Shown here piece by piece: positions 25,777-37,060 of a stretch of DNA of 64,000 nucleotides. Numbering within the stretch: position 1 is the stretch's first letter; the number at the start of each line of letters is the position of its first letter. The notes below the pieces were generated by a model that had not been told where the DNA came from, searched no databases, and saw nothing but the letters and a program-made list of their open reading frames with translations. The translations under genes were made by a program, and so were the position numbers. This DNA is from Ciona intestinalis (lineage: Eukaryota > Chordata > Ascidiacea > Phlebobranchia > Cionidae). Location: positions 6,557,632-6,621,631 of the forward strand of contig NC_020166.2 of NCBI RefSeq assembly GCF_000224145.3, given 5' to 3'.

Positions 25777-28700
25777 ATGACGCAAGAATTACGTTTGTCT
25801 GAACTGCACGAAGTATGTGCGGTTGGTGATTCGGATTTACTTGAGGAAATGCTAAGGTCCGGAAAATACGAACATGTTGACTACAAAGACCCGGATTGGG
25901 GTGAAAGGGCGCCTTTGCATTGGTGCTGCATGAAAGGTGGGAACTTATTGGTACATTTATACACTGGAATACAGTACTGTGGGGTAAGACGGGATACCGT
26001 TAGCACCTAAATCTCATATTTCCTGGTCGTGTTTGAACAGCTAAAAACGCTAATTTAGAGTCGCGTGACTAGCGTTATACAATTCTATAATTATTTTTTA
26101 TTCGTAAATGGGGCAATTGAAAAATAAATCGATCATTTTAATCAATTCTACCATACTGAAATATACAGACATTACATGCAAGAAACACCTTGCGTGCAGA
26201 CATTAAAAGTGCAATGACAAATCGTTGCAAGCCTTTTCAAATGTTCAAAGAAACGTGATATGACATACAGAGGTCATACAAAACTTCAACAAACGTACAA
26301 AACAATACTTGTTACCAACGCGGAATATTTGTAAGAATTTTTAACGTCAGAAAGCAACACTAGTGTACTCCTTAAAACACGCAACGTATGAAATAACATA
26401 ATATGCTTATACATACTTCATAGGCGTATCAGGCAACACCGTTGAGTCTTTTTTTAAATTTTTGCGGCGAGGCTTTCGAATTGCGTTACCAAAACACAAC
26501 CAAACACACTTTCGTTGGTAAAGTTATTAAAAGTCCTAAGGCGGCTACTGAAGCCACAAAGTATCGTGTTGTAGTTTTATATACTATCAAGGGGAGAGCA
26601 TTATATAATTTGCAATTATCCATCTCGTATACCATCGCGTTTAGCCCTCATTTTAGAAGGTGGTTGAAGATAGATATTTGCGTAATGTTATCATTATCAT
26701 ATCATATTTTATGCTGTATTGCTGATGAGAGAATATATGTATAGTAATGTGGGGTAACAAGGAACATCTTTAGCACACAATATCCAAATATCCCGATCAT
26801 GTTTTAATTTAAACAATTGACAACGGAGTCGTGGGCATACTGTTTTATAGTTCCTTGAATGAACTTTGTTTGTTACCAAATTGCTGGACGAGATAAAAGA
26901 ATGAAAAGGTGTCCCATATTCCCCCCTCTACTATATATCATGATGCTGAACCAGGTATAATGAAAGAAACTCACATTATAAACACACGATACACAATCTA
27001 CACAGATAACCTTTTTTGTAAAACATACATTACAAACTATAACTTACCCTTAGCTTTAAAGTACTGATATCCGAAGCATATATGTTTAGTCAAACTATAA
27101 ATATACTTTGTCAACAAAAAAGTGTACACTTGTACGTTTAAAAGTTCATATATCATTAAACAAACTATCACCAACCTCACCGCCACACTACTGTACTGCA
27201 ACACCCAACAGCAAAGGAAGCGTGCTAATTAATAGCAGACAGCGTGAAGTTTGCTGTAATCATTATCGGCGCCCTAAACGGCGCATAAGTTGTAAGGCGC
27301 ACGCAGTCAGTGACGTCAGCCTACAACATCCACAAAGTTGCTTAAACACTCAATTAGTGGCGAGTTTGAACATCTATTTTGTTATGCTACTTTACGACCT
27401 CGAAAAATGTTTTTTTCTGGCATAGTTGCGACACATTTTTAAGCAGTTTGCCTCACTGGTTATTGAAATTAAAATAGTCCCGAAAGAGAACCTAACCTCG
27501 GATATTACATTTTCTTACAGTTATACTTATATAACTGAATACCACAACGTGATAACTTTATTTGTTTCAGGAAAAGCTGACATGGTGCGCCACCTTCTGG
27601 ATAAAGGAGCACATCCGGGAGTTCGATCTTCGTGTGGATGGACCCCTGCTCACTATGCAGCTGAAACAGGAAGAACTCACGTACTTAGGTGATTTGGGAA
27701 GCTGATATTTCAAATACAAAAACCTAATTAATGCAAATTCTATAATATAGTAGGGTGGGGTAATATGAGACATGTTTTTTTTGTATGAGACATGGTTTTT
27801 ATTGTTTCCTGTCCTATTTGGTGGTAAATAAAGAGCAACTACAGAGTTATATAACCGCAGTCCGCGACTCTAAAAGGGCGTTGCAAATTGTTTAAAACCC
27901 CATCGGGAAATATAGGATACCTATAGGAAAACATATGGGATACCTATAGGAAATATGGGATACCATCTTACCCCGCAGTACAAACTTGACACTTGCTCAC
28001 AGCGATAAAGAATGGTGCCGTGAGCTTTTACGAATAATATTTTTTACTGCATTTTAGAACACTGCACACAAATAACGCACCTATGGATAGAAGAGACTTA
28101 TTTGGAGACACGCCGCGTAGGATTGCTGAAATATACGGCCACGTTGATGCTGCGGACTTCTTGAGCCTGTAAGGTTTAATTTTAAACAAGTTATGTGGGC
28201 TGTGCCCCGCTTGAGACTTAAAAGAATGAATCTAACATATTTACCGGTATAAATAGTCGTTATATAAGATACTATACGTTCAAGCAATTACCCAAGGACA
28301 CATACGCCAACTACAGTATAGTGACAACAGCTCTAACCTTTACTAAACTAAAGAATATGGATAAATGCAATTAAGACTTTAAGTTTTTTTGCAGTGCAGA
28401 GGCGGAGTACCGAGCTAAAAGAAGAAAAGCAGAGCTGTGCGGTGAAGCGGAACCTTATGACGACGAAGATGTAAACTGGTGTTACCGTAATAACATCACA
28501 CCAGAAATCTTTATTACAGAAGATGAACTTGCAGGTACTTTATATACAGTTAGGTGTTAGCTACGATTGTTATGGGGAAAAAGTAAACCACAGTTTGTAA
28601 TGATCAGATGGCAGTTTTAAACAAAACGCAGTCAAGGAAAAAGGACCGATAAAAATACATATAGCAAGTAGTTAGATCAAACTGACCACCATTGAAGAGG

Positions 28701-28963
28701 CTTCGTATAGCTTTATATATAACGTTCTAAGTTTTCTTTCAGAGATCACTAGTACCGCGACTTCGGCAAGCCTTTCTACAAGTATGACATCGTCGATATT
28801 AAAAGGACGAACGAAACAACGACGTCAGGGAAAAACTGGCCAACCATCTTCGAGACGTAACACTCCGGTGCAAGGGGACGCTAAAGAGTCACGCAGTGGG
28901 ACGCCTAAACGGGGACACCGTAGAGGCTCGAAATCAAGAAAAGCAAAGTCTCCCAAAAGCTAA
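25777..28963 (+). CDS. ankyrin-repeat protein, ANKRD66-like
   Basis: Exons 25777-25936, 27571-27688, 28058-28168, 28395-28534 and 28743-28963 join in phase and give 249 residues. Residues 1-125 hold three to four ankyrin repeats: LSELHEVCAVGDSDLLEEML, then YKDPDWGERAPLHWCCMKG, then MVRHLLDKGAHPGVRSSCGW with TPAHYAAETGR, then DLFGDTPRRIAEIYGHVDAA. The DWxxRxPLHW and GDTPxRIAxIYG phrases resemble vertebrate ANKRD66, a short ankyrin protein of unknown function; I assign this from memory of the family. Residues after about 176 form a Ser/Thr then Arg/Lys-rich tail ending in KSRKAKSPKS, with no domain. The long first intron (25937-27570) carries two MITEs and the second intron another. AATAAA at 29021-29026 is the likely poly(A) signal. 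Confidence 0.85.
25968..26158 (+). mobile_element. variant MITE (second subfamily)
   Basis: Starts ATACAGTACTGTGGGGTAAG and ends ATTCTACCATACTGAAATAT; the interior (GGATACCGTTAGCACCTAAA, TTCCTGGTCGTGTTTGAACA) is drifted. Only 31 bases downstream of exon 1 of the ankyrin gene. Confidence 0.7.
26738..26937 (+). mobile_element. TAGTAGGGTGGGG-family MITE
   Basis: TATAGTAATGTGGGGTAACA at the left, TTCCCCCCTCTACTATATA at the right, and a full interior including CATCTTTAGCACACAATATC. In intron 1 of the ankyrin gene. Confidence 0.88.
27746..27980 (-). mobile_element. MITE copy with internal tandem duplication
   Basis: TATAGTAGGGTGGGGTAATA at the left and CATCTTACCCCGCAGTAC at the right, with a minus-order interior (GTCCTATTTGGTGGTAAATA). 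Inside it, 27905-27972 repeats GGATACCTATAGGAAA about three times, an expansion not seen in the other copies. In intron 2 of the ankyrin gene. Confidence 0.8.
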
Positions 28964-29325
28964 TTCAAAAACGTAGAAAAGATCAATTGGTTCACTGCAA
29001 AAGTAACAGCAAATTTGACTAATAAACCCGCTCTAAGATTGTCGAAGACGAGTTCAAGATATTGAACGACTTTTTGAAAAATTGTTACAATTTTGGTGAA
29101 ATATTGATGGCAGAAGCCTCCACGCGGTGTAACAAGTTCTATTTATTTGTTGTCAGTGACATGCCGTCACACAATTGCGTTTATATTTTACAAACATTAC
29201 GTTACTGTTCGCGGGCAGGTGCTAATAAAAGAGGAACAAGAGACAAAGGTTTATGAATGCGATACCCATCTATAGAACCAACATAAGAACGACTTCTCAG
29301 TTTAATAATCTGGAACAAAAAATAA
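28964..29325. other. convergent intergenic spacer
   Basis: 3' UTR space shared by the ankyrin gene (+) and the AP-2 gene (-). It contains AATAAA at 29021-29026. Nothing else is recognised. Confidence 0.7.
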
Positions 29326-32179
29326 CTATCTCGCATCTTTCAAAAATTGCAGATAGTTTTTAAAAGTTGACATGGCATGGGCGATGGTCTGTAAACCGAA
29401 TCCGTGTGAAAGGGTCTCGAAGTTGTACAGTTCAGTAGTTGTAACGTCATCAACACTACGCTCTCGCTTGATGTCGCTGTCTAGAATAACGTGGCTCGAT
29501 GACGTCATCAAATGAGTGAACTCATCGACCATACGACTAATTGGGAAAAATATATGATATCTAATGCTGCAACAGCATTAAAATAAATCGGTTAATTCCT
29601 GCTATGAAACTGCAAATTAAGAATACTAAAATTAGAATAATGAGATTGGAAACTCGTTCAAAGGGGCTTATATACATTTTAAAGCTTCTTCCTATGCCAT
29701 TATTCATGGTCAATAAAATTACTCCAAACAGTATTTTAACATTTTGATATTTACATTGCTTTCTCGATGGATTGACCGTCCAGTGATTGATTTACATCCG
29801 CACGTTGGCGTGCTGCAGCGCATAAAGCAAGTGATCGACACGGAAAATTGCAGTAACAAAGTTTTCCAAAATCCTCGGACAATTGCTTGGCTTCACCTTT
29901 GTAAGCAAGTTTTCAATTTCAGCGATAGTTTAAGTCCCATATCTTTGTACGAATATTGTGCTAGGTAAACTAAATTACAAATTTTAATGAATAGACGAAC
30001 TAAAACGATTATCTGAAATAAAGTTTTGTTTACATTTTACTGGGTAAAATTTTGTCTCTATATTACCCTGCGTGTTTTTGGATTAAATTTAAGGCTCCAA
30101 TATTCTAAATGTAAACCAAGGTTATAGTATTAATACATACACAAGATATTTAACTCACTTTCAGTAAGTGATGTAAAAAGGGTGCACTGCGCCGTCTTGC
30201 GGCGACCTTGGGGCAATCGAACTCCAATCTCACCAAGTCTTTCTCGCAGATATTGACTGCCGTTCCGCGACTTTGCTTTTCGAAGGATTGGTCCAAGTAG
30301 AGAAATATTTAAACTCTCAGGTGTTAACACTCTGCGTAGTATTTCGCCTACCAGCACTTGATGCTTCTTACCCTGGTTCGGCATTCTTGAAGAAACAACA
30401 ATAATAACACACCAAGACAACGTTATTTTCGCAAAGAGTGACGTACCCAAGTCTGCCAGGAACTAAACAGAAAACATCATTTGGAGAAACGTTTTGAGGC
30501 AGTAGTTGACCGACCAGCTGGTTTGGCATGCGGCTTCTTACATTACCTGAGAAAAAATACGATTTCTTAAACATATACAAACCCTTTGTAAGCATACATT
30601 GCTTTTCGTTTTTATAAAAACAAGTTTGTGAACCTAAGTATATGCAGTGTAGGACGACTGCTGTGGTTACAATTGGAAAAGGGGTTATTGGATCAACTGA
30701 GGTAATGAAGTATTGCCATCAGAATCAATACAGACGCATACCAAATATAATGCAGACTTATAGAAGCTAATTGCATGCTGATTTTGAAGCATGGAAAAAC
30801 ATACACTGTTCACTTACTTCGTGCTTCGATTGGAAAAAATGTTTTCTCCTCAAATGTTTTTACTTGCTTTGGCCTCATTAGTGGAAATCGGTTTGCTGCA
30901 AAATACGGAGGGCGAGGATTTGGTGAGACTGGTGTTGGTGGGCATGGTATTGGGCGGGGAAACTGGTTCGGTTCCATAGTTGGAACAACGTGGTAATATT
31001 GCTGTCGGTATATCGGTGGGTCGGTTAAAGCATTCCGAAAAGGAGCAGTGCTCATGTATGGCTTCGGTAGATCATTTTCCTGAGCGTAGTAGCTGTAACA
31101 TGCATTTCGTGGTTGGTTTGAAACGAAGTTTGAATTTCGGTTTGGCGTTTGCATGACGAAAACCTGTGACTGCCAACTATTGCTAGATAACCCTCGGCCC
31201 CATGACGTCACTTCCGTCCACGAATTTGACGTCACCATTGGTTGTTGCTGCTCTGCTTGATGCCACTGTGGGTTCGTCATCCGCACTTGGTTTGGTGGGT
31301 TGGGAGATGGACTTGGCGTACACATTGCATGGTGAGGATCCCATTGGTTGAAAGTACTTGTTTGGCTAAATGTCCTGTTCGGTGAAGTCAAAGAAAACGT
31401 CGCCGTATCTTTAATAGGATGTTGCGATACCACGTCGTTAAATGGTTTGCTTAGTTTTCTACACTTAGCTGGCACTTGCTCTCTTTCCCCATCGTGCGGT
31501 CTCTTTTGAACCTACAAAATTCGAAACCATTACGTAATAGTCACTGTTACAATTAAATAAAACTCCACATTCCATGTTTTGGCTCGACTGCTGCCCATTA
31601 TCCCGTGTCCACCAATCACCGCGCAAGTTCTTTGAGGTGCACGGTGACGTCACAACTAGAGGTGACGTCGACGTAATTGGATTTTCCTCCAAATTAACTC
31701 TTTGAACATCTTTGAAAAATGCTTTTAATTAGTTTTTTACAGAACCCCGAGTTTTTTTTTATTGAATTTTATATTGTGTATGGTATATAAAGTGGATGTT
31801 TTAGAATTTAGATGGTACATACTAAAATAAAAAGGTTGATACAGTTCACGCCCAATATAAAGTTATATACTTAATCTGATATTAAAATCCATATTTTACC
31901 TTGTGACGTATTAGTGATTTGAGTGACATCATTTTCAAGGTTAACAGGTTCAGCTACTCCCGGATCAGAACCATTTGATGGTATAACGTCACTGTTTTGC
32001 GTAAGAATATTTGACGCAACGTAAACATCGGAAGTGACGTCACCAGGTTGGGTTGAAAAGTTCGAGTTCGTTTTCACCTGTTCGATCGTATTTGTCGCTG
32101 GCGAATGCAAGGTAGTGTAGTTCTTCTCTTCTGCAGGTGGTTTGTCAAAACAGCTTGCTAAGTTATTGTTTTTATCCAT
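29326..32179 (-). CDS. AP-2 family transcription factor, divergent
   Basis: Nuclear DNA-binding factor of the TFAP2 family, which binds GC-rich sites as a dimer through a basic helix-span-helix domain. Exons on the minus strand: 32179-31900, 31709-31534, 31511-30818, 30546-30447, 30385-30159, 29896-29755 and 29536-29326; phases agree and give 609 residues. Residues 1-395 are low-complexity, rich in Ser, Pro, Asn and Gln, with RPPYF near the end, reminiscent of the AP-2 activation region. The DNA-binding/dimerisation region (about 405-605) shows DVFCLVPGRL, VLVGEILRRVLTPESLNISL, LGPILRKAKSRNGSQYLRER, IGVRLPQGRRKTAQCTLFTS and the closing LSHGFG. Matching AP-2 phrases are VPGRL, LLGGVLRRAKSKNG, LPAGRRKAA and ISHGFG. 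Conservation is weaker than among vertebrate paralogues, typical of fast-evolving tunicate genes. The ATG at 32179 is the first in the open exon. Confidence 0.9.
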
Positions 32180-32765
32180 TGTTCTAACCGCATAAAAAGC
32201 TTTCTATTAGTGAAGCAATTAAACAGCTATGTATATCTTGCATGGAAAACATTTTAATACTTATCTACGCCTATTTATTAAATATATTCTCTACATTCAT
32301 AACATCATTGAAACTCTAGCCCGTTGGCATAAAAGCCACTGCAAATCTAAATGGTATCAAGGCACACTGCTATGAGCAGCCCTGTACAGTTGATTACTCT
32401 CATGCTAAAACGCCTCGAACGCCTCGCTTCTGCTCCTTATCAGCGCGATTAAAGGCGATCGCACAAAAGCTTAAAGGGAGCAGGGGAAAAATTCTAAAAA
32501 TAGAAATAGATTTACAAGTTTTCTTATTTACAATCCTTATCAGGAAACGTTAAACACGATTTTCATGTTTTAATATGTGCAAATGACTTTTTTTTATATA
32601 GAACAGGGTATAGATGATAGATAAGTATAAAATACTGAACGTGTATTAGATAGGTAATATTTGTATCCATCTTTGACATACAGCAAGCCTGTTCAGAAAT
32701 AATGCTGTACAAAAACACTTTACCCTTGTATAATGTTTGGTGATTATTACGGTTTAGTTTATTAT
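32180..32765. other. intergenic spacer, tandem minus-strand genes
   Basis: Lies between the start of the AP-2 gene and the end of the LDLa GPCR gene, both on the minus strand. It should contain the AP-2 promoter and the GPCR 3' UTR. I see no distinct element. Confidence 0.6.
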
Positions 32766-35700
32766 TCATTTTACAACATTCTGTTCTAGAGACATCGGTA
32801 GTTCAGTGTGGCGCTCCTCCACACACGGGTAGTTAAGATGAGGATCTTCTTCCTCCTCGTCTTCATCATAATCTGAATCAATGCCATAATCAACATCCGA
32901 TTCCTCCTCTATCGGATCTTCTTTCAAGTCGGTATGCTCTCTGCTGGGGACAGAACCCACGACCGCTGAGTTGGTGATGACGTCATCAGAAATGACGTCA
33001 CTTGAGACAGCAATGTCGGAGCTGTTGTCTCCCTCCTCGACGATTGCGGAGCTGAAAAAAGAAGATGTGGAAATCTTCTTTGATGCGGATTGCTTGTAGA
33101 CCTTGCTGCTTGACGTAGACTCGCACTGGCTACTGGAAGTAGATTTAGTGGAGATGCGGGATCGTAAAGAAGACCAACCTGGAACAAAGAGGGGTTAATA
33201 CAAAAAAGTTTATTTATACTGTTTACACACATAAATTGTAGTGCACTTTAAAATATAACGTCACGTTTTGAATATATATAGCCTACTGTGGGGAAGATGG
33301 GATACCTTTTAATTAGCAAATTCTCATATTTCCTATTTTTGTTTTGAACAACTAATAACGTTATTCTAAAGTCCCAGGGGTATTGTGATATAATTCTCAA
33401 TATTCTTTGTTTACTACTATAATCGAGAAAAGGTAACAAAACACATTCCATCTTACCCAACCTTAAAATAGTTATTCTTGTTTTTACCTTTTGACCAAAG
33501 GCTCCTCATGATACGTGAGTACAAGAGTGGGTTGAGAGCTGAATTAATCGGCATAAGTCCGATAGCTGTAATGGCGTATGCTGTGTCTGGGATGCGATGT
33601 CCGCTAACACTGATGAAGCCCATTACGCAAATAGGGATCCAGCAAGCACAGTCCGTTGCTACCAGAAGAGCGATGCGACGTTGCATTTCGGCCGTGCTGT
33701 TTTTCGAGATACGACGGCCTTTTCGATTTACTTGGTGGCTTGATCGTCGTGCGGATAACGAATACTTGGCTGTTCGGTCGGGAGTTTCCTCTCGTCTTGT
33801 TATAATGGACGCTCTGCGACCCCACGGAGCCACTGAAGTGCTGGAAAGTCTTCTTTTTATTTCGGGATGGCCGGCAGTTGGTTTTGAGTCGTTTTCAACG
33901 TCAGGTGCCTGGGGTTTACTGTGAGGGATCTTATGATCACTTTTCGACTTGTAGTAAATAATTAAATAGGCGACAGCAATGTAGATCACCGAGATGAAGT
34001 TGACTGTAAGAAGTGACACCGCGTGACCCCAGAACAAATCATCTTTTGAAACATAAAGCTTTGGCATGCAGACACTGTCCTCGCTGTAGTATCCGAAAAA
34101 CTGCCACTCGCTGTGATTGGGTGCAACTCGCTTCAAAAAATCGACCATCATCGCCCAAGTCATTTGTCCAGCTGGGGGGTCCGGCTGCCCAACGACCAAA
34201 CTTTCATTAAGAATGTAAGCGATGCCTCTCATCAATGTATCTCCATCCGTGCGGTTGATAACTGGAGGCTTGAACTGCGGGAAAGGAACCCAAGCTTGGG
34301 AAATGAATACTTCTTCAGTGGAAGGCAGGATAGGAGCTATGGCTAGTATCATAGCGCACGACCATGTCAAGAGACACACCGTAAAAAGGTAGCGGAACTT
34401 TAGATGGTAACTGGCAAATGGTTTGAGGACAGTATACAGGCGTAGTGATGTTAGAGAGACAAGCGTAAATACTGAAGTCTGTGAAGATACGACCAAAATA
34501 GTTCCGAGTATGTTGCATGTCGCCCCTGTCCTCCATTCACGATCAATTGACCAGTAGGGACTTTGATTTGTTTTTCCTTCATATAAAAACGACATCACCC
34601 CCAACCACAAGAGGTATATTCCCATTATTAAATCAGCGGTGGCTAAGTTAAGAACAAGGACCGAGTTCCATGTTTTTACCAGCCTTCTCTGCCCGCCCAT
34701 GCCACCGCCTGCACGGAATCTCCTACTGCTGCCTGCCAACCCATTGACTGTAATTCCAGATAAAGTTCTCACCATTCCGTCACCAATTGCTTCTTTCACT
34801 GAGTGTTGGGTATGTTTTTGCATGATCGCCGAAGCAGTCGCTACTCTGTTTATCTTCACCAACTCAATGACTGTGTTCCAAGCCACCACCATGTTCCCGA
34901 CCAACGCTGTAATCGCCATTACCCAAACTAGAACCTGCAGCGTCCAGTTATCAATCAAATTATAGCGAGACGACAGCGAATGGTGAACGGTCATCGGTTC
35001 CCATTCGTCACTACTGTCGGTACAGTCAGCTACTCCGTCCATTTTTCGCAGCTTGTCGATGTAAAGCGGCTCTCTGTTTTCGCAGTAAAACTTCCCGGGG
35101 CAGGATAGTTCGTCTTCCAGGCCTGGGCATTCTGGCGTACCATCGCAAACCTTTTCAAGCTGCACCACGTTCACATCATCGGGTATAGTATCGTTCGGTC
35201 CATATAGTAAACTCACGTTCCCATGTAGACGGTATTGCTCTAGCGATGGTGGAGAACCAGGGTTCCTATTTTCTCGCAGGTAGCTGAAAACAGCACTGGC
35301 GTTGAGGTTCATTATACGCGGGGTATCAGCCACAGCAACCCCGGGGAAAATATCTATCAACCCCGATCTAGTTTGCGGGGCAATTCTCTGCCAAGAATCA
35401 CGATGCCGACTGTGTGGTTGTGTATGTACTCCATGTTCCCGCGGTGTGTTACATGGTCTTGGGAACTTGCTGATACATTCGATCATCTCACAGCGAATCC
35501 TGGATTGGGCTAATGTCGTTAAGTACTGGTTAGTAATTCGAGAATTGGTTGCGTTTCGCTTTTTGTTGGCTGGCGTGACCTGATACCGCTGCATTAATTC
35601 TGAAAACAAATTTAATTCTTAAGTTAAAGCAAAAATTCGTTTATGGCTATAACGCTGAAAGCTTTTCATTAACGTTAACAACATGTATACTTATAAAAGG

Positions 35701-37060
35701 CAGCGCACGAACGATTATAAGTGCTCTGTCATAAAAAAAACGAAAAATAGCAGCTGTTTAAATATTTTCAAAAAACAGGGCTTTAACCTTTATAAACTAT
35801 ATGAGCAACGGCATAATTAGTTTAAGTTGTTTAAAATAAATTTCTGCTGCACTAATACAATCTCTATATACCTGTTCCACAATAGTTTTCGTCCTCCCCG
35901 CCCGCACAATCTACAACACCGTCGCATATTTTCGTCTTGACAACACATCCACACGGCTGCCCGACAGCAATAGTTGGCGAGCACATAAATTCTCCGGGTC
36001 GGCAGTACGCACACGCTTTTTGCTGTATAAGGCACTCAGGGATACACATTCTGTAGTATAGGAAAATACATGTTTAGAATACTTTATGTTCCGTGTACTT
36101 TTAAGATGTATATTACTATTGGGCAGGATGGTGTAGTTTAGCCCATAATATCTTATATGCTGTCGGATCTTGTTTTGAACATTTAACAACGGTATTAAAG
36201 TCACGGAGCTATACGGGTATAACTCTGTAAATATTCTTTGTTAACTACTAAATGGGACGAGAAAGAAAATATGTCTCATTTTACCCCACCCTACAAAATG
36301 TTACCACACGATACAATTTTAACGAAACATTTTACCTATGGACAAGTTCAACGGCTGAATCTTCTTTCAAAAGGTCAACTCCAATCTGCAATCGAGCCAG
36401 AGCATTCTGAAGTCTAGAATCGTAACGAATACGTTTTTCAGGACACAGCAGTTCGTCCGATAGATCCTGAGATTAAAAGTATAGAATTAAAAGGCCACAT
36501 ATATTTGAAACATTGACTGCAGGCATGTAGTGTGCGCTGTGTGGGCCATGAGCTATTAAAACATATGTTATATGCCTATATAATGGACGCGTACGGCACT
36601 AAAATGGCCAAGACAGTAACAGGTAAGAAAAAAAACAGAAGGAAAATACGTATTGGCAGAATACTAGGACTGTTATTTATATAATTAGCGTGACTTATAT
36701 ACAGGTATAATGATAGACTTTAAACAAGTTAACTTAACATACGCGGCAATCAAATTTCCCGTCACAAATTTCTTCTCTTGGGATGATTAAGTTGCAGTTA
36801 AGACATCTGAAGCAAGTTGCTTTTATACCGCCGTCTAAGCATGATGGCCTATTTCCCACTGCAGAAATTAATTTATATTTAGGTTATAAGCTGGGTGCGT
36901 GAAAGCTTATTCAAAAGTAAGCAAAAATATGTTTTTTTACAGTGTTTATGCATAAATTACGAATACGGGTTGTTTGCTTTGTACCTGATACAACGATAGC
37001 AGCATCCGAGTATTGAGTTGACAACAGAAGAACATTGTACAACACGAATAAAACTTTCAT
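32766..37060 (-). CDS. seven-transmembrane receptor with LDL-receptor class A modules
   Basis: Exons on the minus strand: 37060-36985, 36858-36743, 36466-36336, 36050-35872, 35599-33488 and 33178-32766; phases agree and give 1008 residues. Order: signal peptide (1 to about 20, MKVLFVLYNVLLLSTQYSDA); an LDLa module with CDGKFDCRDLSDELLC; a second with CDGVVDCAGGEDENYC; a long linker; two further partial modules (VCDGTPECPGLEDELSC and DGVADCTDSSDEW); a class A seven-helix domain from about 386 to 865; and a Ser-rich, acidic cytoplasmic tail. TM6 has CWIPICVMGF and TM7 has NSALNPLLY, as in leucine-rich-repeat and relaxin-type receptors. No leucine-rich repeats are visible. The DRY-type triplet after TM3 reads LRL. 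Loops 1 and 3 are unusually long; the third is Arg/Ser-rich. Ligand unknown; likely a peptide or glycoprotein-hormone-like receptor relative. Confidence 0.9.
33277..33468 (+). mobile_element. variant MITE (second subfamily)
   Basis: ATATAGCCTACTGTGGGGAA at the left, CATCTTACCCAACCTTAAAA at the right; interior TTTCCTATTTTTGTTTTGAA and TTTGTTTACTACTATAATCG. It lies in the last intron of the LDLa GPCR gene. Confidence 0.75.
36109..36296 (+). mobile_element. diverged MITE
   Basis: TATTACTATTGGGCAGGATG at the left, TTTACCCCACCCTACAAAAT at the right; interior GCTGTCGGATCTTGTTTTGA and CTACTAAATGGGACGAGAAA. In intron 3 of the LDLa GPCR gene. Confidence 0.75.

Noticed and set aside
33478-33924. 148-codon plus-strand frame
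   Set aside because: Antisense to the TM6-TM7 part of the GPCR exon; an artefact of its base composition.
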